Source: Synanceia verrucosa (lineage: Eukaryota > Chordata > Actinopteri > Perciformes > Synanceiidae). Taken from it: a stretch of DNA of 64,000 nt. Under the pieces are notes generated by a model. It ran no database searches. It worked only from the letters and a program-made list of their open reading frames with translations, and was not told the origin of the DNA. The translations under genes and the position numbers were made by a program. Below are positions 47,733 through 52,853 of the stretch, in pieces (position 1 is the stretch's first letter; every line of letters starts with the position of its first letter). The stretch covers positions 6,512,742-6,576,741 of the forward strand of contig CM056565.1 of assembly GCA_029721515.1 (NCBI GenBank), written 5' to 3'.

Positions 47733-50403
47733 CTGAGACTTGATGCTTGGACACACAGGGTTCTTCTCGTATTGTTCTGTCATTGTGCTGATGCTCTCTT
47801 CCCAAACCTCCTCTCTCTCTCCAGTGGAGTCTGCAGCACTCTGGGAAGAGAGCGTAGACTCCTCCAGGTTCCCAGGTTTGTAGTCAGCATGTTGACTCTG
47901 TTTCCACCTGCATGACCAGACAACTGTCCACTGGAGGACAGCATGTCTTTACTCACTATTTTATGAATTTATGTCCCATTTACTGACATTTTACTTTTTA
48001 GGACTCTCTTTCATTCATCATTATGAGGGACTGGTTGATTTATTTCAAGGCATACTGAAGAACTCTCTAAAGATCTCAATAAAGGCTCTTTTCTGTGATG
48101 TTTCAGAATAAATGTGCATTCCTTGGATTGTAAGGAACAATAACAAGAAACTAGAATGATATGAATGTACCAGATCTAATCAAGTTCTTCATTAATCCCC
48201 AGTTATAAACATCAAGCAGTCCCTTCTTCTAACTCCTTTCATCATCAGATCATCTCAGTTGTCTTCATTTTTGCAGCTCCAGCTACCTCAAGCTGTTTAA
48301 TGAAAGTAAAAACACTGTCTCACTGCTAATCCCCTGGTGTTGATATTTTTTATTTCCATGTGTTTGACTGCAGTGGTTTGGCTTTTCCTCACCTTAGCAT
48401 GACACTGAGTGAGTCGGACACCATGGGCTGCATGCTGATGATGTGACCGGAAAGAGACGTGTCATCACTCTTCTCTGTTGACTCTGCAGATCGTAGCCAG
48501 AGTGCTGCTGCTGCTCCTGTAGGGAACCCAGCCCCAGCAGCTCGCAGGATGGTCGCCATCTTTGATTATGATCCACGAGAGAGCTCGCCCAACACTGACA
48601 TCGAGGTCAGACATATGCACAAGCATAACAGCTTTTTGTCTGTGTCGTCGTAGGGTTTGCTCACTATCTGCCTTGTTTCTTTATGGCTGAATTCAGGCTG
48701 AGCTGACCTTCAGTGCAGGAGACATCATCCATGTGTTTGGTGACATGGACGAAGACGGCTTCTTCTATGTGAGTGTCGACAAGAGTCTGTTTAATGGCAC
48801 ATTTTAGGGATGAGCGCTGTATTTCCTGAAATAGTGCAGTGGCCCTGATTAACCATGCACTTCATCTTTCATTTATTCTAAAAACACATTTTATCATGAA
48901 AACAAATAAGATGATATGGGTTAATGGTCTATATGAATTAAATTAATAGAAATAAAAAAAAACATTAAGGAAGTAAAGAGATGACAATATAAAGCTACGT
49001 ACAATATCTACATGACACCACAGGTATTATAATGAATAATAAACACAATATTCATAATATAAACCTATGTAAAATAATATATGTGTGTATATATATGTTA
49101 CTGTACTGCTTCTTTTGTTATCATACAATTTTTATCTAAAAACAACAGTGTGTTAATGATTAAATCTTCAAATGTCTCATTTTGTCCAAAAAAAAGCACT
49201 CCAAAATCAAAAAACATTCATAACAGACCAAGCAGCATATTTAAGAACCTGGACCAGTCAAATATTTGGTGTTCTTGCTTGAAAAGTTAAATGATGATTG
49301 ATTGACAGAGAATGGCAGCGTATGGTGTGTTGTTATAAGAGGCCCTCATGACCTCATTGTGTTATTTTTCCTCCAGGGGGACTTGAATGGACTCAGCGGC
49401 CTGGTACCCTCTAACTTCCTGCAGGCCATACCAGAAGAGGCTCCAGCCCAGCGCCTCTCTGCTCAGCCTGCAGAACACAAGAAAGACTCCCAGGTGGCTC
49501 AGCGTGCCCGTCTACCCAGCATGCACTATTGTATATATGGAATTGTGGGCGACCTCGCCGCCTGCATGCATACATCATGTCCCATGCTCACATTCCCACT
49601 TTTTTTCATGTATTTCCAGATTCTGCTTGCTCTTATTCTCTGTCACCTCTCTTTAATTCTACTCTGTTGCTTTTTCTCACTGCATGGCCTTTTGCAGAAG
49701 CAGAAACGAAGTGTACACTTTGAAACTTGATCGTAAGTGAATATAGCAGCTCAGAGATCACCACTAGTGTGCCCTGTTTACTTCCTGTGTATGTCCTCTG
49801 TCCTCTGCGTCAACTGTAGTTCTAAACTTCTCATTCCTGTACGATCCTGCTCTACTGATGGTTTTAGTTTATCAAGATAGAAAGGTCAGAGGTCAGAAAA
49901 GTTGAGCTCTCCTCCTTTGTTTGTCTTATCTTCGTGTTTCCCTTAAGTGTGCTATTCCTATTTTTAGTGTATGCTTTAGATATTGTTTCATATACTTGCC
50001 GTGCTTGTTCGAAAATTCTTCTCTCTTCCTGAAGGAGACGTGGAAGTCGTCTACAGAGTCCCAGGATCCTGGGCCTTCAACTCTAGAAGAGGCTTCACAC
50101 CCCCATACAGAAGCTCCTCTCTGTCACCCAACAGAGCGCACAGACCTGACACCCACTGCAAGCCTCGGGTCAGATCTGGACTCAAGTCCAGGTTCAGCTC
50201 CAGTTCCAGCTCCAGGTGCAGTTCCAGCTCCAGGTCCAGGTCCAAGTCCAGCAGCAGTGGAGGCCTGCTGCTCCCCTCCAGCCCCTCCTCCAGCAGACAG
50301 CCTGAAGCAGACGGACCACCCTGCCCAAGGCAAGAAGAAGAAAAGCTTTTTCTCTAAAGGCAAGAAGCTGTTCAAAAAGCTGGGATCCAGCAAGAAAGAC
50401 TGA
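3301..50403 (+). CDS. tspoap1: tspoap1: TSPO-associated protein 1 / RIM-binding protein 1 (31 coding exons)
   Basis: Multidomain scaffold of the RIM-BP family. In vertebrates these proteins bind RIMs and voltage-gated calcium channels through SH3 domains at presynaptic active zones; the mammalian form was also found as a partner of the mitochondrial protein TSPO. Thirty-one exons join in phase and give 2034 residues (mammalian protein about 1850). Layout: coiled-coil region about 89-560; SH3-1 about 654-717; three fibronectin III domains about 803-890, 898-990 and 991-1085; acidic and proline-rich linker about 1090-1665; SH3-2 about 1678-1743; SH3-3 about 1831-1893; polybasic tail 2018-2034. 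Diagnostic matches to TSPOAP1 rather than RIMBP2 are the long coiled-coil N-terminus (RLLRESQREVLRLQRQ), LMDGRRGLVPSNFVERVSDDD after SH3-1, GPPDAPLDVQ..PGPSPGI and PPPKPRRSKK. The start at 3301 is the first ATG after an in-frame stop. Upstream non-coding exons cannot be seen. Confidence 0.93.
7097..7163. repeat. (TG)n microsatellite
   Basis: About 33 nearly uninterrupted TG units in tspoap1 intron 1. Open frames across it are artefacts of the repeat. Confidence 0.97.
8459..8610. repeat. GGAT/GGCT tandem array
   Basis: Degenerate tetranucleotide array of GGAT units interrupted by TGATGGAC and ending in GGCT units. The mixed higher-order unit (about 14 bases, GGATGATGGACGGAT-like) repeats several times. 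Confidence 0.9.
10783..10828. repeat. (TG)n microsatellite
   Basis: About 23 TG units ending in TGCGCACGC, a potential Z-DNA-forming alternating purine-pyrimidine run. Confidence 0.95.
11196..11720 (+). mobile_element. internally deleted Tc1/mariner transposon
   Basis: Terminal inverted repeats begin CACTGCCTGGCCCAAAAAAA and end with the matching reverse complement. TA lies immediately outside both ends (11194-11195 and 11721-11722), the Tc1/mariner target duplication. The internal frame 11335-11649 keeps the C-terminal part of a DD34E transposase: FQDDNVRIHQ (second Asp) and SPDLNPTENLWDVLE (Glu). The N-terminal DNA-binding half and first catalytic Asp are missing, so it cannot move on its own. 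Total length is 525 bases against about 1.6 kb for a full element. Confidence 0.9.
11335..11649 (+). pseudogene. Tc1/mariner transposase, C-terminal remnant
   Basis: About 104 open codons keep the DDN.R.H and PDLNPTENLW motifs of the catalytic core, ending in a normal Tc1-like C-terminus (YQNNATACNQS). The N-terminal helix-turn-helix region and the first catalytic aspartate are absent, which marks a deletion derivative. Confidence 0.88.
13257..13310. mobile_element. Tc1-like terminal repeat fragment
   Basis: TA followed by CACTACAGGCCAAAAGTTTG matches the common end of fish Tc1-like elements. No partner end with the reverse complement was found nearby. A minus-strand frame at 13386-13574 with STQTSVRRRTVQMGL may be a scrap of its transposase helix-turn-helix, but this is weak. 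Confidence 0.5.
15516..16490. mobile_element. piggyBac-like non-autonomous element
   Basis: The copy is bounded by TTAA at 15516-15519 and 16487-16490, the piggyBac target site. Just inside are imperfect inverted ends: CTCCTTCAGTGCCAGCC on the left and GGCACTCAAAGAG on the right. No transposase frame is present. A second hairpin-type element is nested inside (15825-16312). Confidence 0.6.
15825..16312. mobile_element. nested hairpin MITE with about 85-bp inverted arms
   Basis: Left arm 15825-15918 and right arm 16226-16312 are imperfect reverse complements. Shared landmarks are CATAGACATC, GATAGACGTA and GGCCGCCATCTTGGA, in inverted order in the right arm. The middle (about 300 bases) has no open frame. 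The arms could fold into a long hairpin if transcribed as part of the tspoap1 pre-mRNA. Confidence 0.65.
18152..18259 (+). CDS. tspoap1: tspoap1 coding exon 2
   Basis: Residues 89-124, NGTDYGFLVRQNSELLRALD..., starting the coiled-coil region; NxELLRAL matches the mammalian LELLRALGELRQRC segment. Acceptor TTTGCAG, donor GTGAGA, phase 0 at both ends. Confidence 0.92.
18567..18695 (+). CDS. tspoap1: tspoap1 coding exon 3
   Basis: Residues 125-167. Contains ETEEKVRRLRRKN and LAKRLEERARKLQEANLRV, almost identical to mammalian TSPOAP1. Heptad-like Leu spacing with many Arg/Glu fits a coiled coil. Acceptor TTTAG, donor GTATAT. Confidence 0.93.
19228..19350 (+). repeat. teleost interspersed repeat fragment
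   Basis: Begins ATCCATCCATTTTCTACCTC and runs through GGCTGAAGCCTGTCCCAGCT to the GTACACTCTGGACAAGTCACC region. This pattern is very common in fish genomes as a LINE-derived dispersed repeat. No coding sequence; located in tspoap1 intron 3. Confidence 0.65.
19689..19865 (+). CDS. tspoap1: tspoap1 coding exon 4
   Basis: Residues 168-226. Contains RAFARQRARDLAQHADVLLA and KDKEIAALQQECRELEARL, matching the mammalian KALARQRARDL...KDKQIAALQRECRELQARL region. Acceptor TTGTACAG, donor GTATTT, phase 0. Confidence 0.93.
20585..20755 (+). CDS. tspoap1: tspoap1 coding exon 5
   Basis: Residues 227-283. FERLLRESQREVLRLQRQLS is the family signature found in TSPOAP1 and not at this position in RIMBP2 short forms. 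A less conserved, polar tail follows. Acceptor TTTCTGCAG, donor GTAAAG. Confidence 0.93.
20756..28220 (+). other. tspoap1: tspoap1 intron 5 (7.5 kb)
   Basis: No further exon recognised. The main content at its 3' side is a decayed L1 copy. The rest is AT-rich unique-looking sequence with no RNA gene or array that I can support. Confidence 0.7.
27167..28090 (-). mobile_element. 5'-truncated fish L1 retrotransposon
   Basis: A poly(T) run at 27167-27174 is the poly(A) tail of a minus-strand copy. Upstream on that strand is the C-terminal part of L1 ORF2 in shifted frames. One frame reads FGYLQLRHFLCGQLPNFPET, then LLNLLHSQKGLISKIYDKLT and SSWEKDLNGQF. After a frameshift comes a Cys-rich segment, DPCCDKCRSG, followed by HMFWSCPSLEKYW. 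That C..C..H..W.C arrangement is typical of the L1 ORF2 tail. Stops and frameshifts make it dead. Confidence 0.8.
28221..28388 (+). CDS. tspoap1: tspoap1 coding exon 6
   Basis: Residues 284-339. Acidic, low-conservation linker (ETPGEEEESGL...SSHQEEHSEE) ending QHLQFL, comparable to the VQQLESEL junction region of the mammalian protein. Acceptor CCTGCCAG, donor GTGAGA, phase 0. It lies 130 bases downstream of the L1 fragment. Confidence 0.85.
30070..30130. repeat. (CA)n microsatellite
   Basis: About 30 uninterrupted CA units in tspoap1 intron 6, about 240 bases upstream of exon 7. Confidence 0.97.
30372..30455 (+). CDS. tspoap1: tspoap1 coding exon 7
   Basis: Residues 340-367, ESELSKKRKECENLEHEIKK..., matching ESELSKKRKKCESLEQEARK of mammals. 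Coiled coil. Donor GTAAGC, phase 0. Confidence 0.93.
30556..30645 (+). CDS. tspoap1: tspoap1 coding exon 8
   Basis: Residues 368-397, ESQLEDERGKNEQLKEEADL..., coiled coil. The intron before it is only 100 bases. Acceptor GTAACAG, donor GTCAGT, phase 0. Confidence 0.92.
31081..31203 (+). CDS. tspoap1: tspoap1 coding exon 9
   Basis: Residues 398-438. RAENEELREDLSEVTAQ and ...RLRAKLENLEQVLK match the mammalian WENAELRGQL...LQSKLESLEQVLK stretch. Acceptor TCCTGTCAG, donor GTACTG. Confidence 0.93.
31291..31395 (+). CDS. tspoap1: tspoap1 coding exon 10
   Basis: Residues 439-473. HMREVAERRQQLELEHEQAL is nearly invariant between RIM-BP1 and RIM-BP2. The preceding intron is 87 bases. Donor GTAAGC, phase 0. 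Confidence 0.95.
31611..31661 (+). CDS. tspoap1: tspoap1 coding exon 11
   Basis: Residues 474-490, AQLYAKREHEGVVQMLE, a 51-base exon matching the AQ.EA.REHEGAVQLLE motif of the family. Donor GTGAGT, phase 0. Confidence 0.93.
32260..32292 (+). other. tspoap1: candidate 33-nt alternative microexon of tspoap1
   Basis: A strong acceptor (TTTATTTTAG) is followed by 11 in-frame codons, ELTQLVLRREL, and a weak donor GTAGAG. Both boundaries are phase 0, so inclusion between exons 11 and 12 would keep the frame and add one and a half heptads to the coiled coil. I recall no such segment in mammalian TSPOAP1, so this may be a chance arrangement. Confidence 0.25.
32606..32626 (+). CDS. tspoap1: tspoap1 coding exon 12 (21-nt microexon)
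   Basis: Residues 491-497, NTLDCMQ, corresponding to STLDSMQ of mammalian RIM-BP1 and RIM-BP2, exactly between LLE and the K/RVR(D/E)LEE.CR segment. Flanked by acceptor GCTAACCAG and donor GTACTG; phase 0 on both sides. Confidence 0.9.
33615..33795 (+). CDS. tspoap1: tspoap1 coding exon 13
   Basis: Residues 498-558 plus one base. SKVRDLEDKCRSQSEQFGLL matches the end of the coiled-coil region in RIM-BPs. Acceptor TTCCTGCAG, donor GTGAGC, phase 1 at the 3' end. Confidence 0.93.
34205..35501. mobile_element. Harbinger-type element with Myb/SANT remnant
   Basis: About 1.3 kb bounded by inverted ends GGGGTCCGTTTCACAGAGCA and its approximate reverse complement (TGAAACGGACCCC at the right). The inverted similarity extends about 90 bases with gaps (AACTCTGAGT, AACCCTGAA). 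From 34419 to 34576 (+) is ATGGCAACGGGGAAGCGG..., read as MATGKRRAVLLELEILMRSY..., one stop, then NTAAAVKERETAWENIAARV, a Myb/SANT-like domain as in teleost Harbinger or related elements. No transposase is seen. No clear target duplication was found. Confidence 0.6.
35181..35226. repeat. (GACT)n/(GAAT)n tandem repeat
   Basis: Five GACT units followed by seven GAAT units, inside the Harbinger-type element. Confidence 0.92.
36075..36280 (+). CDS. tspoap1: tspoap1 coding exon 14
   Basis: Residues 559-626. Ser-rich linker: VSKSGSSSSKSETTHLTPKS ending SSPTHE, parallel to the mammalian SNSSHSESIHNSPKSCPTPE segment. The split codon joins G with AT to give Asp. Acceptor CAATGCTAG, donor GTACCA, ends in phase 0. 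Confidence 0.92.
37508..37614 (+). CDS. tspoap1: tspoap1 coding exon 15 (start of SH3-1)
   Basis: VDTASEVEELDIDVAPAPYT then KLQVFIARY. VDTASEVEELE is identical in mammals, and the ALYDY-like element of SH3-1 begins at LQVFIARYS. Acceptor TTTCTAAG, donor GTAAGT, phase 2. Confidence 0.95.
38031..38140 (+). CDS. tspoap1: tspoap1 coding exon 16 (SH3-1)
   Basis: SYNPYDGPNDNPEVELPLTA, GEYIYVYGDMDDDGFYEG: RT loop with acidic residues and the central beta strands of SH3-1. Acceptor TTTTATCAG, donor GTAAAT, phase 1. Confidence 0.96.
38231..39106 (+). CDS. tspoap1: tspoap1 coding exon 17 (SH3-1 end, FN3-1, FN3-2)
   Basis: The largest exon, residues about 698-990. GELMDGRRGLVPSNFVERVS finishes SH3-1 (G..GLVPSNFV). 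A His/Ser/Ala/Pro linker follows. FN3-1 runs from VPYPRKLTLIKQLAKSIIIG (Trp in IIIGWDPP) to about LLVGRD, and FN3-2 from APTQLRIERVTATSANLTWL to VSFTTLMAG. Acceptor CTCCTTGCAG, donor GTCAGG, phase 1. Confidence 0.96.
39815..39874. repeat. (GATA)n/(CATA)n tandem repeat
   Basis: GATA/TAGA units followed by about eight ACAT units in tspoap1 intron 17. Confidence 0.92.
39951..40034. repeat. (TG)n-(TA)n-(CA)n palindromic repeat
   Basis: TATATGTATGTG-type sequence leads into about 13 TG units, then TATATATA, then about 13 CA units (one interrupted by CG), then TATATA. The two halves are near-perfect reverse complements, so the block can form a cruciform in DNA or a hairpin in RNA. It lies 150 bases upstream of exon 18. 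Confidence 0.93.
40185..40336 (+). CDS. tspoap1: tspoap1 coding exon 18 (FN3-3)
   Basis: GPPDAPLDVQLEQGPSPGIA, then LISWLPVTIDAAGTSNGVRV, TGYSMYADKKK: nearly identical to mammalian FN3-3. Acceptor CCCTGCAG. The only donor that keeps the frame and the family length is GCAAGA after AAG at 40336, a GC-type donor. Confidence 0.95.
40430..40903 (+). CDS. tspoap1: tspoap1 coding exon 19
   Basis: Residues 1042-1199. VLEVSSPTAGSALLGPSQMQ and LTVRTMSAHGES complete FN3-3 (mammal: MEVASPTAG...VVVRTMSPHGES). A Pro/Ala/Ser-rich, poorly conserved linker follows. Acceptor ATCCAAG, donor GTAATC, phase 0. Confidence 0.94.
41196..41552 (+). CDS. tspoap1: tspoap1 coding exon 20
   Basis: Residues 1200-1318. 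Pro-rich linker with short conserved-looking acidic motifs: PFPSITEFIEDPGLG, PITDFLNPQDI, LVSIEEFLRQEPAY. The repeated [ST]-[IDE]-[DE]-F-[LI] pattern occurs three times and resembles the SVDDFL motif in the RIM-BP2 linker. Acceptor CGTCTTCAG, donor GTCAGC. Confidence 0.9.
42522..42677 (+). CDS. tspoap1: tspoap1 coding exon 21
   Basis: Residues 1319-1370. NSRSDLSDILEEEEEDLYSD matches mammalian GRNSDLSDIQEEEEEE and RIM-BP2 SRGSDLSDIMEEDEEELYSE. Acceptor TTTACTGCAG, donor GTAAAA. Confidence 0.94.
42945..43733 (+). CDS. tspoap1: tspoap1 coding exon 22
   Basis: Residues 1371-1633. NPDSDEEVLGRILKLP and KQLFSIPEATEEED match mammalian ETDSDEEILEQILELP and KKLFSIPEEEEEE. A His/Pro-rich stretch and a low-conservation region follow, then RGAEIDVEYGTDDNEDP (mammal: CLEISIEYDSEDEQE). 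Acceptor GGCCTTATAG, donor GTAAAT, phase 0. Confidence 0.93.
44288..44387 (+). CDS. tspoap1: tspoap1 coding exon 23
   Basis: Short linker exon, about residues 1634-1666: EPSQIPPAEAGPSWGG...LQARQPK. Not conserved enough to identify alone, but acceptor TTATACAG, donor GTCAGA and phases 0/1 fit exactly between exons 22 and 24. Confidence 0.82.
45536..45562. repeat. tspoap1: (TG)n tract next to the exon 24 acceptor
   Basis: About 13 TG units run into TTTGTTTGCAG, so the polypyrimidine tract of the exon 24 acceptor is largely replaced by UG repeat plus a few T. Confidence 0.95.
45572..45714 (+). CDS. tspoap1: tspoap1 coding exon 24 (SH3-2 first half)
   Basis: DIRVFVALFPYDPATMSPNP, DAAEEELPFTEGQIIK: the ALFDYDP motif and RT loop of SH3-2, nearly identical in RIM-BP1 and RIM-BP2. 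Codon split G|GT with exon 23; donor GTATGT, phase 0. Confidence 0.96.
45853..46021 (+). CDS. tspoap1: tspoap1 coding exon 25 (SH3-2 second half)
   Basis: VYGDKDADGFYRGETGGHLG, YVPCNMVSEIQ, then RQQLLQQGFLS as in mammals (GRQQLLQRGYLS). The usual SH3 ..VPSN.. is YVPCNMV, as in the whole family. Donor GTAGGT, phase 1. Confidence 0.96.
46399..46500 (+). other. tspoap1: candidate alternative exon of tspoap1 (3' end undefined)
   Basis: Acceptor CTTCTCAG at 46398 opens a phase-1-compatible frame GTDAGVLKDKPELKCLPVAS that stays open to a TAA at about 46544. It lies where the mammalian protein has the short ILLEGSGNGPFVYSTAHT segment. No good donor of matching phase is evident, so the end given is arbitrary. 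Confidence 0.2.
46725..46793 (+). CDS. tspoap1: tspoap1 coding exon 26
   Basis: GTRTHAQLPRRPVPPPKPRR SKK, with VPPPKPRRSKK matching mammalian GPPPKPRRSKK, a basic proline motif just before SH3-3. Acceptor CCATAAAG, donor GTGTGT, phase 1 at both ends. Confidence 0.92.
47676..47731. repeat. (TG)n microsatellite
   Basis: About 28 TG units in intron 26, about 95 bases upstream of exon 27. Confidence 0.96.
47825..47875 (+). CDS. tspoap1: tspoap1 coding exon 27
   Basis: 51-base exon: (K)VESAALWEESVDSSRFP, continuing KKAES of mammals. Two possible donors exist, GTTCCC at 47868 and GTTTGT at 47876; only the second keeps phase 1 with exon 28. Acceptor CTCTCTCTCTCCAG. Confidence 0.82.
48490..48605 (+). 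CDS. tspoap1: tspoap1 coding exon 28 (SH3-3 start)
   Basis: An Ala/Pro stretch, then RRMVAIFDYDPRESSPNTDI E: ALYDY-type motif of SH3-3, as in RIM-BP2 RRMVALYDYDPRESSPNVDV. Acceptor GACTCTGCAG, donor GTCAGA, phase 0. Confidence 0.96.
48697..48768 (+). CDS. tspoap1: tspoap1 coding exon 29 (SH3-3)
   Basis: AELTFSAGDIIHVFGDMDED GFFY, 24 codons of SH3-3. Acceptor GAATTCAG, donor GTGAGT, phase 0. Confidence 0.96.
49377..49493 (+). CDS. tspoap1: tspoap1 coding exon 30 (SH3-3 end)
   Basis: GDLNGLSGLVPSNFLQAIPE completes SH3-3 (mammal: GELNGQRGLVPSNFLE). The rest is a polar linker ending KKDSQ. Acceptor TTTCCTCCAG, donor GTGGCT, phase 0. Confidence 0.95.
49698..49732 (+). CDS. tspoap1: alternative 35-nt C-terminal exon of tspoap1
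   Basis: Acceptor GCCTTTTGCAG, ten codons KQKRSVHFET, TGA stop at 49728-49730, then a consensus donor GTAAGT from 49733. RIM-BP2 ends in KAKRKKSVHFTP, so this is a family-type C-terminus. Inclusion after exon 30 (phase 0) would give a 1922-residue protein without the polybasic tail; exon 31 would become 3' UTR. The stop is two bases before the last junction, so nonsense-mediated decay is not expected. Confidence 0.75.
50035..50403 (+). CDS. tspoap1: tspoap1 coding exon 31 (terminal, polybasic tail)
   Basis: Residues 1913-2034. Starts ETWKSSTESQDPGPS, runs through a Pro/Ala/Gly segment built on a CCAGNTCCAG-like DNA repeat (50185-50260), and ends GKKKKSFFSKGKKLFKKLGS SKKD with TGA at 50401-50403. 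The Lys-rich amphipathic end may contact membrane or nucleic acid (inference). Acceptor TCTCTTCCTGAAG. Confidence 0.85.
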   Translation, partial: ETWKSSTESQDPGPSTLEEASHPHTEAPLCHPTERTDLTPTASLGSDLDSSPGSAPVPAPGAVPAPGPGPSPAAVEACCSPPAPPPADSLKQTDHPAQGKKKKSFFSKGKKLFKKLGSSKKD

Positions 50404-50726
50404 GTCTGACGTCTGACTCGGAATACTTGCGTCACATTGAAGGCACTTTTTTTTTTTTATCTCCACATTTAGTCTCATTTGGTAGCCGGTGTGGTTAGTG
50501 GCCACCAGATCGTATAACTGATGCTTGAACTGTCAGTGATCAAACATTTGCCTTAGAGCACTGCTAGCAGCTGTTAAATTCACAGCACATCAACATAAAG
50601 CTTGCAGCGTCACACACATGTAGAAGTGCATGCCGAAGTGTGAAAACACAAATATATCCTCTAAATACTACCTGACTAACTCAATAAGCTTTAATGGGCT
50701 CGATATAAAGCACGTAGTTATCTCTG

Positions 50727-51336
50727 AGGCTACGTTCAGACTGCAGTCTGAAGTGACCCAAATCTGATTTTTTCGCCCTATGCGACCTGTATCTGATCTT
50801 TTAATTGCAGTCTGAACGACACAGATCCAATTTTTTCAAATGCTACTCAGGCCACATATGTGGTCCTAAAACCGTTACATATCCGATCTTTTGACATGTG
50901 ACTTCAGTCTGAACAGCCAGGTTGTATTTATCCGACCTACACGTCATCAACAAGCTACAAACATCACTAAACAACAACCATGGCGGACGATAATGCGGAA
51001 AGAAGTCAGTGGAGGGAAAGTGTGGTTTCTAAGTTAATTCATATTTGAGGGGATAGCTCTATTCAGACCAAACTGGAGGGGTTTTATTGGAACTGGGCTG
51101 TTTACTCTCCACCGCTAGCGTCCATGTTCACTTCCATAAACACTGAGCATGCTCGCTGCGTGCGACGTTGTCGCGTCCTCCAATGAGCATGCGGGACACT
51201 TGTGAGGTGTTTAAGTTCACACTGGAGCTCACATACAAGTCGCATTTAATTGGAAATGTGAACGACCTCGCAAAAAAATTGGATTTCACAAAAAAATCTG
51301 AATTGAGCATTAAGCCCTGCAGTCTGAACATAGCCT
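50727..51336. mobile_element. hAT-like non-autonomous element
   Basis: Inverted ends AGGCTACGTTCAGACTGCAG and CTGCAGTCTGAACATAGCCT. The AGTCTGAA motif also recurs inside. No transposase is present. An 8-bp target duplication is not obvious, so the superfamily is inferred from end style only. Confidence 0.6.
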
Positions 51337-51760
51337 TAGTGGATCAGTTTATGCAGAACAATCTGACACTGAACGATAGTCAACAGCAGACCAGAACACA
51401 GCTAAGTAAACTTTAGCTCTAATGTTCGCGTACTGGTGCCACTTTATATATTCTGAAGCAAAATGAACAGAAGCAGCAGTGACTTGTTCCTCTGTGTGAC
51501 TATGAAGAATGCACTATCCATCCTGAACAGATGTTATTTGAAATGTCTTGTCTGCTCGTCCCTCACGTGTATTTATACAGAACTTTGTACAGAACATTAT
51601 TTATTGCTATCAGACTATTGCCCTAACCGTTGCCACTTTGCATGAGGGCAGGAAGTTTAGTCATAGAGAGCAGCAGAGATGATCCACTTTGATATCTGAT
51701 GTTTGATGAGGTTAACAGTCTAGACTGTTTATTGAAGGTAAAGAATGTGGAGGTTCATCC

Positions 51761-51763
<3 letters not shown>

Positions 51764-51811
<48 letters not shown>

Positions 51812-52071
51812 CAAGTGTTACTGGCATTATGGGGACATTTATCTGTTTACACAATCACATTGTGGAGACTCATCTGCCTTCTGGGGAAAAAAATGCAGGT
51901 CCCCATATTGTGAAATGTTATCTTTTAGGGTGACAACTTGGAGAAGATTTAATGTTAGCATAAAGTTAAATTTTGGTTAGGGTTAGGATTAGGATTATAC
52001 AAGTACTGGTTATGGTTAGGGTCAAGAGAAGTCTCCAGAAAATGAACATAAGTCAATGTAAAGTCCCCATA

Positions 52072-52138
<67 letters not shown>
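51764..52138. repeat. TG repeats flanking a GTCCCCATA repeat unit with telomere-like run
   Basis: (TG)n at 51764-51808 and (TG)n at 52074-52138 bracket sequence containing GGGGACATTT, GGTCCCCATATTG and AGTCCCCATAACC. A degenerate TTAGGG-like run lies at about 51975-52025. The layout is that of a common fish dispersed repeat. Confidence 0.8.
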
Positions 52139-52139
<1 letters not shown>

Positions 52140-52847
52140 AATCAGATGCCTTCCTCAGACATAAACACAGGAACTGATCTTTGCAGCAGTCACTGGCCTA
52201 AATGTTGCATACTGTGTATTTTCTCTCTGTGTGTGAGAGAGAGACCTGCAGTGGTTGTAGAAATGATTGCTTAAATGATGAATTGGTTTGAATGGTTGCA
52301 AATCAATTTATCTCTATTGATTAATCCCTTTGGTCAAAATCAAGGCAGACAAACAACCCTGGCTCACAGCTTAAAATAGTTTCTGTTACGTTGGTGAACA
52401 GATTGAGGAGAGTGTCAGTCTTCCAGGAATATAAGAACCAACATTCTGAGCCTTAGTGTTGGCAAAGAGTGTTGAAATAAGTTATTAATATTCATGGATA
52501 TTTGTCTTATTGTTGTGCTGTTCTATGGGCTCCTTCTGCTCTGAGTTTTGGATCTACAGTTTTTACTACAGGATTTTAGGAGCTTCAGGAGATGGAAACA
52601 TGAAGTGTGGTGTTGCCATCAGCAAAAGTCAGTTTAGCCTACGTTTGTTGACATGTTTGCAAAATAGCTGCATTAAAAGAATGCAGAATTATCTGTAGGC
52701 ATGCCCATGTCTTTAGAGACCGCTCGAGCAAATCAATACTCCAAAGTCACTTAAGTAAAAATGTTGTAGATTAATTTAACACCCAGGTTGAGTGACGCTC
52801 AACAGCTTTTGTTTTGTCACGCATCGTTTGCCGCCTGTTTGAGAAAA

Positions 52848-52853
52848 ATAAAG
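52848..52853 (+). terminator. tspoap1: possible proximal poly(A) signal of tspoap1
   Basis: AATAAA 2.4 kb after the stop codon, in an A-rich context. It could serve a shorter 3' UTR. Confidence 0.4.

Noticed and set aside
47868..47875. Earlier donor (GTTCCC) for tspoap1 exon 27
   Set aside because: Using it leaves phase 2 and breaks the frame into SH3-3; the donor at 47876 keeps the frame.
49983..50357. Plus-strand 124-codon frame with an Arg/Ser-rich (SR-like) stretch
   Set aside because: It is the second frame of tspoap1 exon 31; the Ser/Arg run is the out-of-frame reading of the CCAGNTCCAG coding repeat.
50727..51336. Possible gene starting at ACCATGGCGGACGATAATG (about 50980)
   Set aside because: The start context is good, but the frame soon ends and lies within inverted transposon ends; a transposon remnant explains it better.
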